A stretch of 64,000 bases of DNA from Plotosus lineatus (Eukaryota; Chordata; Actinopteri; Siluriformes; Plotosidae), in the NCBI GenBank assembly GCA_024760905.1, contig CM045751.1, positions 14,142,501 to 14,206,500 of the forward strand. Reading direction: 5' to 3'. Under the pieces are notes generated by a model. The model saw nothing but the letters and a program-made list of their open reading frames with translations, ran no database searches and was not told the DNA's origin. This document shows, piece after piece, positions 44,965-57,372 of the stretch. The position numbers and the translations under genes were made by a program. Position 1 is the first letter of the stretch, and each line of letters starts with the position of its first letter.

Positions 44965-45285
44965 GTGGGTCAGGTGGCGTACTGGTTAGGGTGCTGCGCT
45001 CATGATCGGGAGGTTGTGTGTTCGAATCCCAGTTGGACCCCCACTGTGCTAAGACCCATGGGCAAGGTCTCAACCACAAGTGTGCCTCTGTTCACCCAGC
45101 AGTATAAATGGGTACCAGTAAAAATATCCTGGGACAGTAACCTGCGATGGACTAGCGTCCCATCCAGGAGGAGTTGAACTTTTCGTCACTTCACGCTACG
45201 GAAACCGGGCATAAGCACCGGCCTGATGAGCCACTATGGCTCGGGTGTAAAAAAAATCCCAAAGGACTTTACCTTTACCTATACA
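44965..45285 (+). repeat. tRNA-derived SINE, 'gctcatgatc' family
   Basis: Box A is 'ggtggcgtactggttaggg' and box B 'tgttcgaatcccagt'. Then 'gcaaggtctcaaccacaagt', 'agtataaatgggtaccagta' and the tail 'gagccactatggctcgggtg'. It is the plus-strand partner of the copy at 17095-17375. Confidence 0.8.
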
Positions 45286-47770
45286 ACACATAAACCGAGT
45301 GATCTGATTGGTCCACTTCTGGGTTAAATAACCCTACTGAAAGGGGATAATGCTTGAATCCAAATGATGGAGACTTTGCCATGGTAACAGTTTGTTATGG
45401 TGAGTTGGAGCAGGTAGTATCATCATCATCATCATCATCATCATCAATCCATAAAATCAAAAAGATGAAATATAAAACTTGTGTTTTTTGTTTGTTTGTT
45501 TTTAAAACCTTTCTAAGCAGTAGACACTACAAAACACCTCTACAGTGCATGTTTTTTTAGCTTTGTGTGCTCAACTCTGAATGAATACGTTTCAAACAGG
45601 CAACATTAGCAACACTTCTGTTCAGAGCACATCTGACCTGCCTCTGTAAAGATTAATTAATGGTTAAAAAAAAAGTAATTAAATAAATAATTAATAAAAA
45701 TCTTGTTTAATTATGTATATTCTTAGTATACACTAAATATCTTAGCGTTGAAGAGACAGTTATACAGCTCTGCACCCACTTACGCATGTGCTGGAAGCTC
45801 ACATGCATCCGTCACGATTCTTTTATTTACTGTACTTTCAAAATAAACTATAAAAATGTATTTTAAATCGTCTGCTTTTTTTTTTTTTTTTTTGCTTTAG
45901 TATATACAAAATCAATTATGCACCCAAGCCCCTTTAAATGTTTCTGAACTGAGGGGCAGCCACTGTGCCTTTGGAGCATAACTATTATTAATATTTTCAT
46001 GAGTACACACCCAACGAAGTAGCTCGAGTTAGAATTTAGCTAACAAATAGAAAGGACAACTTCACACCTATTATACCTCAGTACTGTAGCTGTAGTCTGC
46101 CAAGTCCGAATCAGAGTGAAGGCTCTACCTTTCATTCAATCAAACCACAAATGAGGAATGTAAAAGTGCTGAACGTATATCATAAAACCTGATTATTTAT
46201 TGTAAACGCCTGTCCTGGAAGTAAAGCAAATCAAGCTGAGAACACAGAGCTGCTGCTTAATGAAGGATTTTAAAAAGTATGCTTAAAAAAAAACCCAAAA
46301 AAAACACCAATTCTAAAACACACAGCACTTCCCAATCGATTCACTTCCTTCAGTAATTTAAATCTATTTTTGATTGTTTTGGAAGTTGACTGAGACACAC
46401 CGGGCATGTGATTGACAGACTTGTGTTCTCACCTTCCTGAAGCACGGCACAGAGAGGAGGAACACGCCAGGGTAGCACATCCTTCACCAAATAACAGCCC
46501 AGCAATAAATGATTCCTCAACAGGATCTACATCATAATGATTCATACACATAGCGGGATAAAGTACCTGGTAGTGTTTGTGTTCAGGTAGAGTCGTATGT
46601 TCACGATTTTAATATGGAGATTCAACTTAATAGATAAGAAGATAAAAAGATTAAAAAAAATAATTGAAATAAACACTATATCAAATAAATATAATGGCAT
46701 GGATGGAGGGTTGGGCATGTTGAGTAAATGGGACAGAGTTGAACGAAGGGGCGGAGAGTAAGAAAAAGAAGAAGGGGAAAGAAAGGAGCGAAACGACAGG
46801 GGAGATGTAAGTGCACGATTTCCTTGGTGGCGCTGTCACACGACAAAGCTGCACTAAATCAAAGCAAGCTCTTTTTGATGAATATAAAGCAGAGAGTCCT
46901 GCTGAGAAGCACTCTCGCCCTAATCATGCACCCGCGGCCAGAAAGATTCCCCCTCCTCCTTTTCCCAAATGAAAATGAAAGCAGAAGGGGGAACTTGGGA
47001 GGGGCAGACAGTGAGAGACAGAGAAGACAGACAGACGGACAGACAGAAAGAGGACGCAGAGCACACACCAAAACAACAAAGCCTTACTTTAGAACAGCAA
47101 TAAACATTCAGCCCCTCCTGAGATTTCAGATTGGAGAAGTGGACGGGGGTGCAGGTGGGAGGTGGTATAATGGTGAACGCACCATGAACAGATTTTTAGC
47201 CCTAAAGAAACAACGCAAACACTCCAGCTCATTCGCTCGACAACAAAACATAGACAGCGTCTCTTTAAATAACAGCAATAGCATGTACAGACACACACAC
47301 GCACACACGCACGCACACACACGCACACACGCGCACACACACAAGGCTGTGAAACAAAGAAGGGTTCGAGCATTGTGTGAAATGATTCTAGCAGCATTCA
47401 AATGGACAGAGCTGTACTCTGCGCCTGAGATAAAATAACGAACTACATCATTATCTGTCAAAAAAACCCATCAAACAAACACAGAAAATCATTCTGAGAG
47501 GATGAACAGATTGAGACATGCTTTAGATTCTTAAAGAAAAATAAAACAAATATTTACTTGGTTTCGGAACAATTTTTATCAAACAATTATTATTATTATT
47601 ATTATTATTATTATTTTATAAAATGCTTTTGTCCATTTTGCAACAATAAATAAGCAAATAAATTAAGGATTTAAAAGATATCATCTTTTTATTTTTTTAA
47701 TAAGCAGAATAAAAAGCTTTATTCTTGTTTTCATGTCTATGGAGTGCATAATGTTAACAATAGGAGTGCC

Positions 47771-47822
<52 letters not shown>

Positions 47823-48270
47823 TATGAAAACTGAAACCCACTGTTTAGTTTCATGGAGGTCAAACTGGGATTCTTCATCCTTTGCATACTCACTCACACC
47901 CATACTAGTATAAATGGTTCCTGAGATGATTTTTAACTAATTGTCATTGATTCTGTCAAAAAAATTTAAAGAATAAATAATTCACAAATAAATAACTAAT
48001 TACAGTATATTCTTGCTTGATTGGAATGTTCTGTAAGCCTATGCTTTATAAATGCTGCACTTTACATGTCAAAACTATGATTGCATGTTTACTTCCCTCA
48101 TTTTTATTCCCTTCTATAAACAAGTTATTAAAATGAATTAATGTTGATATTCGTAGAATACCTATCCGGGAGGGGGGTTGAGCGTTCCCACAGAAAACTT
48201 GTCAAGTAAGGGAAATCATATGGGAGCCCCACTTATAGGCAGCACCAGAATCTATATAATCTAAATTATA
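45286..48270. other. Intronic stretch without gene
   Basis: Microsatellites only: (ATC)n at 45417-45445, a CA/CG tract at 47290-47343, (ATT)n at 47587-47616 and (AAT)n at 47772-47820. The 204-codon plus frame at 46824-47438 passes through low-complexity sequence and has no splice sites or domain, so I do not call it a gene. Confidence 0.45.
47587..47820. repeat. (ATT)n and (AAT)n trinucleotide arrays
   Basis: ATT repeats at about 47587-47616 and, inverted, AAT repeats at 47772-47820, about 155 bases apart. The two arrays could pair with each other. Confidence 0.9.
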
Positions 48271-48273
48271 TTA

Positions 48274-48802
48274 CAGGAATCCCTCGCTACTTCGCGCTTC
48301 AATTCATGCGGCTTCAGTGCATCGCGGTAATTTAAAAAAATATATATATTAATCGAATTAAAAAATAAGGAAATTAAGGAAGAATATGGGGAAAGTTAAG
48401 GAAAATGCCACAAAAACAAGGCCAATTATGTAAAAAAAAAAAAAACAAAACAAAAAAAAAAACAAACAAAAAAACCCCCTAAACCAACAGAAAACAAAAA
48501 ACAACCCAAAACCTCCCATCAAAACTAGTTACATTGTTGTGAGGTGCACATCTGATTGCATGCACGTGCATCTGTCTGTTTATATTTTATTTACATCTTA
48601 TGCATTATTTTTTTATTTTTAATGGTCATTATAAGCACTTATAGTATTGAATATGTATTCATTGATATTATATACACATATACATGTACGTATACCGTAT
48701 ACGTCAGTGTGTGTGTGGGGGGGGGGGGGTTCCTACTTTGCGGATTTCGGTGGTTGTGTGGGGATCTCGGTCCTATTAACCGAGGAAAGTGAGGCATCCC
48801 TG
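48274..48802 (+). mobile_element. Tigger-like MITE, complete, with TA duplication
   Basis: It starts caggaatccctcgctacttc and ends gtgaggcatccctg, with TA on both sides (48272-48273, 48803-48804). The inside has 'acaacccaaaacctcccatc', as at 14.8, 56.2 and (inverted) 6.0 kb, and a GT/G-rich patch near 48703-48730. Length is 529 bases. It is non-coding. Confidence 0.75.
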
Positions 48803-48804
48803 TA

Positions 48805-49090
48805 TATTATTGTGAACGTAACAGGAACTGTATAAAAATCTGCCGTTTTCTAAAAAATTCCTGATGTAAAGTGACAGACTTTATATATTAAAAAAAATAA
48901 TTAAATAGGTTTTGACATCAGCTGGTGCTTAAGTACGCAACACTATCAGTATCAGAAGAGAAACAGTGCTACAATATTCTCAATAATGATTCATTTACAC
49001 CACATGCTTTATACAAAAACAACAAATCTGAGAATACATTCATATAGTCATATGAATTGAATCAGTGTTAATATGAATACGGAAACACCA

Positions 49091-49121
<31 letters not shown>

Positions 49122-50280
49122 GGTTGTAGAAGTGGTAGTTTTTTATTACATCAACAAACATTAATTAACCGAACCAAAATGTTAAACAACTCATAACATC
49201 ATACATCTGTCAATGTCAAAGATTCTATGCATCTTTCCACATGTGCACGTGATATTTCTTTCTGTAGCTTCATCACACAAATCTACATCAAAGCAGAAAC
49301 AAAGACTGAAAACCTCAATTAAAAAAGAAAATCTATACTCACAATTATTCTGTATAATATTCACACCAATCATTTACATTCAAATAAAATCATTCTTCCT
49401 GGCCACAAGCACGCACCAGTTAATTCAAGCATCCCTTTCCACATTTCTTCACCTCTTTACTGTTAGAATAAGTGACCCTCTTCTGCACAGTCTTTAGAGC
49501 AGATTTTAGGGCGTGGCCGAGATGATCTTTGTTCATTCAGCTACAAGAGCATTTGTGAGGTAATGTGTCAAACTTGACACGGTTTTCTGCTGTTGTATCC
49601 AATCCACCACAGGTTCTGTTGTTTTTTGTGTCTTGTGATATTTTTCTGCTCACCACGGGTGGTATGATCGAGTTACTAGAATGTGTATGAGCCTTCAGAT
49701 CATCCACATACATAACGGTTTTAGTATTTCTGACGTATGATGTGAACATTAACTGGAGTTCTTGATCATCTCTCTGCAGGTCTTTTTGCACTGTGCTTCG
49801 GCATTGTGATTGGCTGACTTGATAAGCATGTAAATTAGCAGGTGTCCAGGTATCCTTTCTCTTTATCTCCATATCGCTTTCTATAGGCAGACAACTAACT
49901 CTTAACAAAGTTTCCTCGGAAGTATCTTCTTCCTACTGTAAACTGATTATTATATATTTGAATCAAATTTTAAACGTCTCACTTTAAGTGAGCTGCCACA
50001 GGAAATGATCAGATGTCTTCTTTCACTTTAGCACTCAACTGTACTTAATGTAAAACAGGAATTCTCTACCTGCGTCTCCATAACATTACAGCTCATAAAT
50101 TACATTTCCTCAGAACATTTACGAGCAAATTCGCTGTGGTACATGTAACGCAAAAAGTAAGTGCATTATGTCTTTAAAAAAGAGAAACGCTCTGGGACTC
50201 CCTTACTGAAACCTTAGCACACAGAATGTTTCAAATACACACACGTGCACACACATACGCCAATATACCAGTGCTGCTAC
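48805..50280. other. Intronic stretch without firm gene
   Basis: Contains an (ATT)n tract (49092-49120). The minus frame at 49537-49908 includes a 'gcaggtgtccaggtatcc' block that is part of a common fish repeat, not a gene. Confidence 0.4.
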
Positions 50281-50284
50281 TCAC

Positions 50285-50368
50285 ATCTCTGTGTAACACA
50301 CTGTTGCTCGCATCGCTTTCTCGGGCCTCGAGTCTAAGCTGAGCGATGGTCTGCGCCGAGCTCTGCAA
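50285..50368 (-). CDS. Coiled-coil protein, 28-residue exon
   Basis: On the minus strand an acceptor tract ending ...tgtgtgtgtgtgttcag precedes 84 bases in phase 0, and the donor GAT/gtgagt follows. The peptide is LQSSAQTIAQLRLEARESD followed by ASNSVLHRD. Leu/Ile positions fit heptads. The length is four heptads, as for the exon at 12367-12450. The next upstream exon is at 51450-51596, only 1.1 kb away. The next downstream exon is 33-38 kb away. The polypyrimidine tract is replaced by a (GT)n run, as in many fish introns. Confidence 0.82.
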
Positions 50369-51449
50369 CTGAACACACACACACACCCATTCTGCACGTC
50401 ATTTCAACAGCATGGATCAAAACAAACACACTTCTAAGATTTTTTTTTTTTTTTTAACAGTGGGTATATACAGCAGGTCCCTCACCAGCCTCTCAACCAC
50501 CGTTATTCGAATTACTATTTGAATCAAAACTTCACACAGCTTCTGCACAAAAACAAAGTTTCTGGATTTCTATGATATAGTATAGATTTACTCAGAGCCT
50601 AAAAACGGAGCCCTGGATAGATGTCTCCATTGATAGGTGCTCAATCATGGGTTTGCTTTTACTGCCTTTCTGAGTTTATAACGATGACGGAAATGATTTT
50701 GAGTTCTGGTATGAAATGAACACCACCCATATTTTGACATATGCATTTGGCTGCCATGGAGACATAAAAATTCAAACTTGCATAAATCCCATAATATAAA
50801 AATGCACAATTACACTGTGTAGTGGAAGTAACTGGCAAATAAAGTTGACGTTGAAGTCTAAAACAACGAGTTCTGCACCAGAATTTAAATGATTACAAAT
50901 GGATGGACAGACGGACGGATATACTGATAATTATGTTTCCCCATTTTAAATGCTGCGGAAAATTATATATAATATTAAATCATATAATCATTAATGCATT
51001 GATTTTTTTTTTTTCTTTGAATATATTTATTTGACTTGTATGAGTTGAACTAACAGCTACAGTGCTTTCTGAAGTTCATCAGCTCAGCAAAGTCTTCAAT
51101 CTTTATACCTACTGTTTCACAATAAAATTCTCAGTTGCTGGTAACACAGAAAATGAGAATAGGAAATAACTTGTCTTTTCTAGATTCATATCCACTACAA
51201 ATAAACACAGCCAGAGTATTAAATACGTGGGCTCTGACTAGAATTAAAGGTACCAACTTCAGAAGAATGCTTCTCAGTGCACAGTATTTCATAATCTCAT
51301 TCCCACTGAAGTAATATTAAATCAGGATCGAATCGTCTACTTCATATCACCAGTTCTATCATATAGTATTATTTATGTTGTATAGCACTTCAGGTATAAC
51401 CTTTCGGATTTTCTTGATCCCATCTCATCATCAACACAAACTGCACTAC
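50369..51449. other. Intron between coiled-coil exons
   Basis: About 1.1 kb, no exon or named repeat inside. Confidence 0.75.
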
Positions 51450-51596
51450 CTCCTGTGTGAGCTCCTTGACCGTGGTTTCGAGCCTGACAAGCTGCTGAAG
51501 TTGCCCAAGTTTGTCCTGATCCTTCAGGGACATCTCCTGGTGAAGCTCTGTGATCATGTCCTGTAACTCCTGTATCTGAGCTTCACGCTCCTCCAC
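51450..51596 (-). CDS. Coiled-coil protein, 49-residue exon (most 5' exon seen)
   Basis: On the minus strand an acceptor (...catctgttggcag) and a donor GAG/gtagtg bracket 147 bases in phase 0. The peptide begins VEEREAQIQELQDMITELHQ and ends with ETTVKELTQE. It is an acidic/Gln-rich coiled coil of seven heptads. Its start resembles that of the exon at 10387-10533 (both have [EQ]xQ/R[LI]xELQxxxxEL). The open frame extends a little beyond both splice sites, but the coiled-coil signal stops at them. No upstream exon was found in 51.6-64 kb with confidence, so the N-terminus is outside the window or missed. Confidence 0.85.
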
Positions 51597-52350
51597 CTGC
51601 CAACAGATGGAGATCATAAACATCAATATTTTCTACGACTAAGACATCAGCTCGATTTGTACATAAAAATAAACTGGCAAAGAGATTTGCTAATTCTACA
51701 GAAGTAAATTCTCTACATAAAAACCAAACTCCAACAATCTTTAAAAAAAACTGGAAAGAAGGTATGTGATTCCCAGGATGTACATTTTTTTATGTTCAAA
51801 AATTATCAACGTTTTCACCAAATAAGGTGATATTTAAAAAAACAACAACCTTGAATAAAATAATAATAATAATTATGCTACATTTATCACAATCCAGGTG
51901 ATTTGTATATAATAAATCTGATATTTCTCTATATCTCATGTACATGTTGCGCAAAACGCTCACACACATCAAATTTTACTGATATAATAGTTAAATAGTT
52001 GCCCTGTAGACTGACACTGACTTTTCGTCATAAATATGATGACCTTCATCGATAACTATGGCAGACATACTGTATATCTGTTTCGTAAAATCAGTTATTT
52101 CTAACAGAAATAAGCTTTTTCATGATACAGAAGGTCACATCAAAGGTTATTTCATAAATATTTATGCCGAGATTTGTCCTCACTTGCAGACTGTGATGAA
52201 GAGCTGAAAGGCATTAAGGACAGTTCAGAACAGAGCTGGAACTCTATCATAATTGTATTTATTATGCTTATGAATATTATTACTGCATAACTAAAAGAGT
52301 TGCAGCAGCCTAAACCTAAGCCTCGAAAGTCTTAGAATCTGTGATTCAGC
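51597..52350. other. Intronic stretch without gene
   Basis: Nothing recognisable. Confidence 0.45.
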
Positions 52351-52356
52351 AACACA

Positions 52357-53480
52357 ATGGCTTTCATCTTACATAGAAGATTGGTCATATCAAGTCATAT
52401 GGACGGGATCTACACCTGCGCCACACAAGTTTCTCCGATTTGTTCCCCAGGGTTCATTACTTGGTCCTTTTCTATTCTCCTTGTATCCTTACATACCTTC
52501 TTGGAACACCACTATGCAGATGACACTCAACTTATACTCCCTTTTCCTCCCTCAGACACCCATGTTTCTGCCCAGATCTATACATACACGGCAGATATCT
52601 CATCTTGAATGGCAGCTCATCGACTGAAACTCAATCCCAGTAGAACTGAAATACTGTTCATCCCATCTAATTCATTCATATATCAGGATCTTGCAATCTC
52701 CCTGGACAACTCTCTGATCTCTCCTTGATTCATTGCATGGAACTTTCCGGAAATGGACAATCACCTGTCCTTCTCCTCTCATATTTCCAATCTTTCTCAA
52801 TCATGTCAATTTCTCCTCTTTATCATCAAAAGGATTTGCCAATTTGACTCCACTAAGCCACTGAAACACATGTTCTGTACCTTCTCGTCTCATGGCTTGA
52901 CTACTTAACTAACTCCTGGAAAGTCTGCCTTTGAGCAAGCTCTGACCTCTGCAGCTGATCTAGACACAGCTGCACAACTCATTTTCAACCTTCCTAGGTT
53001 CTTCCAAACCACGTCACAGTGCTCTCCACTGGTGTCCTGAAGCTACTCCAAAGTTTAAATAAAAAAAAAAAAAAGATTAGCATCCTCCTACCGAAAAAAA
53101 CCCACTGCTCATACCCAACACTGTACCATGCTTTCTCCAATTGTCCAGCACTGCTTGGCTGGTTTCTCAATTTATTGAGGTACAAGAAAAGCATGCATCT
53201 GAACTCTTCTCTGGCACTGAGGTGGAAGAAAGACCTTCCCCTAGACACCCAGACAGCCGAGTCACTGGGTGCCTTCAAATGATGACTTAAAACCCACCTC
53301 TTTCTGAAGAACTTAACTTGGCACTTTTAAATTTTGCTTAGAACAAACAACAAACAAACAAGCAAGCAAGCAAAAAACCCACCAACCAACCGAGTCTGAC
53401 TGATGGTATACAGTATATTGTTGATAGTGACTCCAAAGTACTTGCTGTATGTATGTCGCTCTGGAGAAGGTAATACTGTC
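52357..53480 (+). pseudogene. L2-type LINE reverse transcriptase relic and 3' end
   Basis: The plus strand reads ...PQGSLLGPFLFS (RT motif B, frame changed) and then YADDTQLILPFP (motif C with the YADD catalytic pair). It continues AAHRLKLNPSRTEIL, a decayed middle with many stops, and TQTAESLGAFK near the end. The tail 'gtatgtcgctctggagaagg' resembles the L2/SINE-type tail at 13553. The order and the YADD box are as in L2/CR1-type LINEs. It is 5' truncated and has multiple stops and frameshifts. Confidence 0.7.
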
Positions 53481-54787
53481 AAATTCGATAAATGTAAATT
53501 TTAACTGACAAGCTTTTGAAAAATAGACTTTAAAAAAAGACACATATTGGCTTACAGGGGGAATTACAGTAAAAAAATGTTTTGGCTGGAACTCCCAAAC
53601 GCTATGTTGCACATTCAGAAACCTTAAATTTACGCAGTTCCTGAATTGTGCTAAACCATCAAACCCATTTTCACCTAAATTTTCTTTTTTCACAAACTTG
53701 CAAAATATACTCGATCTACATTTTTGTCTGAGCTGTATATAGAACCAATCCTCGTCTGCACTGTCAATCATCCGCAGTGAATAATGCTTAAATCAAGCAG
53801 CTGACAAACATTAATGGTTTAGGAGCAGGTGACACCATCAGCGTCAAACTTTTAAAATGGAAAAATACACCATAAAAATCTTTCTCTCTTTTCATATGTT
53901 TCAACATTGCAAGTTTTTACAAGTTTAAAAACACGCCGTACCTAACGAGTTAACGCTCTGTATGGAGTGCGTAGAACTGAACGGCGTCTGTCATGGTTAA
54001 AATATATAGAAATGATTTAGTTTGCTTTTGCTATGTTCCTGTGTAATATATAATTAAACAATTACTCTCTTGATTATAAGTCTTGAGGGATATCTCTGAA
54101 AATTAATAATCAAGATAGTAAAAAAAGGGAGTCCTACAAAAAAGTCTGCAGATACCTTTTATCTGATCTCCAACTTTTGTTGCACAGAACACACACACAC
54201 ACACACACACAAACACACACACGCGGCAGGTAGTATGAAATGGCAATACATCCGAGACGGATATGACACAGTACGAACAGAAGTCACATTTGTGTGGACA
54301 TGCTCATCAGGGCACAACTGCTGCAGCGCTGCTTGTGTGTAAACTGAAGGGATCACGTCAATCCATTTTCTATAGCTAAATTGGCCTCAATGAAAGAAGG
54401 TCATGGTGGAAGAAAGTGTAAGAGGTCAATCTCACAGGAGCGGCCATAGCATGTCATGCTGCTGAGGAGCTACTGGGAAAGGGGGGTGGGGTGCTTGGAG
54501 TCAATTCTCAAACCAACTGACCAAAACAAAAAAAAAAACCCATGGTTCAACACGAAGGCAATGGCAGGCACTTTTAAAGAATGGAGACGCTACTTCAAAT
54601 GTCATTTAAAACTGAATGTTCAGGGATAGCGCAATAAATAACACTGTGAAAGAACTCTTGGATAAAAATATATCTTTGTAGAACTATATATATTTATTTT
54701 CTATAAATTCCAAAAACATCAGTAAGCTATGTTCAAAGAAATTCTAAGTCAGGGTGTGAAGCCAAATCTTCCACAATACAATATGAT
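53481..54787. other. Intronic stretch without gene
   Basis: A (CA)n tract is at about 54188-54221. No exon was seen. Confidence 0.45.
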
Positions 54788-54805
54788 TAAAATTCTTACA
54801 CACTG

Positions 54806-55154
54806 TGTCTTCCTTTCGGCTTTTTCCCCTTTTACTCGGGAGTCGCCACAGCGAATCATCTGATTCACACGTTTGATTTTGGCAGAGGTTTTTACGTCGG
54901 CTGCCCTTCCTGTCACAACCCTTTTAGCAAGAGACAGAAACACGCTGACGACTTTGCAGCCTACTCTTTACGAATGTCAGCAATGGTTCTTTTACATGCC
55001 TCTCACCATAGACAGTGAGAGATATGGCCCGCCTTTGATAACCCAGTTAGCTGCACTGGAGGGGACAGTGACAACCTTGTGGCGAGTGGGACTCGAACCC
55101 CCAACTTTTGGATCAGCGATCCAGCGCCATATACCACTAGACCACCACTGCCCC
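54806..55154 (-). repeat. tRNA-derived SINE, RTE tail, perfect 18-bp target duplication
   Basis: Minus-strand head 'ggggcagtggtggtctagtg', box B 'gggttcgagtcccac', and 3' end 'gcgactcccgagtaaaaggg'. It is flanked by taaaattcttacacactg at 54788-54805 and 55155-55172, identical over 18 bases. Its 3' end shares the altered 'gcgactcccgagtaaaagg' with the copy at 61691, so the two belong to one subfamily. Confidence 0.9.
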
Positions 55155-55172
55155 TAAAATTCTTACACACTG

Positions 55173-55445
55173 ATCAGCTGTATTCAGAATCTGGATCGGC
55201 CCTGGCATTCACTGGTAAGCAAGAACGGCATAGAGAAGAAGTATTTAATTCGCAGATCACATTGTTAATTTATTACATTATCTACACATCTGTTTAAAAA
55301 TAATAATAATAAAAAATTCACTCATGTTTTCTGTTCCTTTGTTTAATAATTGATAATATTCTATTTGCCCGGACAGCTTATTAAATTCATGCGGCAACGG
55401 ATCTCTTGTAGGTGAATTTTCTGGTGAACAAATTGGAGGGAGAGG

Positions 55446-55480
<35 letters not shown>

Positions 55481-55620
55481 ACTGGTTTTCATTCGAAAGT
55501 TACAAAGTCCTAGCAGACGCTAAAAGAAAGGGGAGAAAACAGCATGTAAGCATAAATCCTTCTGCTTGATACAATATACAAAATTATTCACCATATATAC
55601 TCAATAAAAATATAAACATA
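55173..55620. other. Intronic stretch with poly-A
   Basis: A poly-A tract spans about 55446-55477. Nothing else was recognised. Confidence 0.4.
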
Positions 55621-55624
55621 ACAC

Positions 55625-56005
55625 TTTTGTTTTTGCACATACAGTCGATCGGGTTGCTTCTCCTTAATGGCTGTGCGAAGTTGCTGGATATCAGCAGGAA
55701 CTGGAACATGCCGTCACATACACTAATCCAGAGCATCCCAAGCATGCTCAATGGGTGACATGTCTGGTAGATAACGCTGGCCATTCAAGAACTGGGATGT
55801 TTTCAGCTTCTGGAATTGTGTAAAGATCCTTGCAAAATAGAGCCGTGCATAATAATGCTGCAATATGAGATGATGGTTGTCGATGAATGGCACAGCATGG
55901 ACCTTGGGATCTCGTCCATCTGTGTATTCAAAATGCCATAAATAGAATGCATCTGTGTTTATTGTTCATAACATCTGCCTGCTCGTACCATAACCCCACT
56001 GCCAC
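55625..56005 (-). pseudogene. Tc1-like transposase relic, C-terminal half
   Basis: On the minus strand, codons for PDMSPIEHAWDALD, followed after stops by VPADIQQLRTAIKEK, match the end of fish Tc1-like transposases. The Glu in SPIEHAWD is the last catalytic acid. Upstream, decayed codons for 'HRCILFMAF' and 'RQPSSHIAALL' continue the same protein in shifted frames. No ends were found. Confidence 0.6.
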
Positions 56006-56007
56006 CA

Positions 56008-56127
56008 TAAGTCATAAGTTTTTAAAATAAATAAATAAATATTTATCGAATTAAAAATGAAGGAAATTAAGGAATAATACGGGAAAAAGTTAAGGACAAT
56101 GCCACAAAAACAAGGGCAATTATGCAA

Positions 56128-56168
<41 letters not shown>

Positions 56169-56597
56169 CTAAACCAACACAAACTAAAAAAACAACCCAA
56201 AATCTCCCATCAAAACCATCCGGAGATACGAACAGGGCGAGGTCAAAAGTGAAAGTGAAATGAAATTGAAGAACAAATATAAATAGAAATGGAATAGAAT
56301 CTATAGTAAGATACATCATAAATATAAGTATGAAATATGATTAAACAATTATCCTGAGGTACACTTAATACTAGGCTCCAGCAGAGGGGCGTGGCCGACA
56401 TGGAGGTCTGGGAAGAGAAGCAGAAAGATACATTTCTGAACTAGTGCCAAAGGTTTCAAAGAAGAAACAAATTGACTCCAGTATTATAATGAACTGGATA
56501 AGAGTGAAACTCTCTGTAGATCTGATCAGACCCACTGTGCAGTGCTTGAGAGGAACCAGGAGTTTAAACACAGGACATAATGATAAGTACAGATGTT

Positions 56598-56647
<50 letters not shown>

Positions 56648-56735
56648 ACAGTAAAGAATGCCCTGTAACAACTTACAAATGAATTCATCTAACCGGCCGG
56701 AACCTAACTCGTTTGTAAGCTGGGGGGCGTCTGTA
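56008..56735 (-). mobile_element. Composite AT-rich repeat, inverse copy of 5590-6219
   Basis: In inverse order it has 'acaacccaaaatctcccatc', 'gcagaggggcgtggccgac', 'gcttgagaggaaccaggagt' and a (GA)n tract (56599-56641). It then has 'cctaactcgtttgtaagctg', the latter shared with 34864-35000. It is non-coding. Confidence 0.6.
56599..56641. repeat. (GA)n microsatellite
   Basis: GA dinucleotide run inside the composite repeat. Confidence 0.95.
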
Positions 56736-56739
56736 CTTA

Positions 56740-57372
56740 TATTGTTGCATTTGTGTGTGCATGCACATCTGTGCGCGCACGTGTATGTATGTGTGTTCTT
56801 CTACTTCTCATGCGGTTCCATCTGTATGTGTATTTATATTTTATTTACATTGTTTTTTTAATGTTTAATTATTATTATAAGCATTTATAACATTGAATAT
56901 TTATTGATATTATATACATATAAACATGTCCGTATACGTCGGGGGGGGGGGGCTACTTTGTGGATTTCGATGGTCACGTGGGGATCTCGGTCCCAATTAA
57001 CCACGGAAAGTGAGGGATCCCTGTACGTACACATATGTGCATATAATATCAATAAATACATATTCAATGCTATAAATGCTTATAACAATAATTAAACATT
57101 CAAAAATAATGCATAAGATGTAAATAAGATATAAATACACACACATACAGACACGCACGCACACGGATGCGCGTCTCGCATAAAAAGGTAAGTAGTTTTG
57201 TTCGTGGGTTTTGGATTGTTTTTTTTGTTTGGGTTTTTTTTTTTTTGCATAAATGGCCTTGTTTTGTGGCATTTTCCTCAACTTTTTCCATATTTTCCGA
57301 TGAATATTTTTGAAAAACCCGTGATGCACTGAAGCCGCAGAAACTGAAGCACGAAGTGGCGAGGGACCACTG
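56740..57372. mobile_element. Two Tigger-like MITE fragments in inverse arrangement
   Basis: The left copy ends 'gtgagggatccctg' at 57023. The right one ends 'gcgagggaccactg' at 57372. Between about 56815-56935 and 57026-57140 the two are inverted copies of each other ('ataagcatttataacattga' against 'caatgctataaatgcttata'). Confidence 0.55.

Noticed and set aside
46824..47438. Longest plus-strand open frame, 204 codons
   Set aside because: It reads through purine-rich and CA/CG low-complexity sequence, has no splice sites or domain, and a long shadow frame exists on the other strand over the same repeats.
49537..49908. 123-codon minus frame
   Set aside because: Part of it is a common fish repeat ('gcaggtgtccaggtatcc') read in frame by chance. 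No protein family is recognised.
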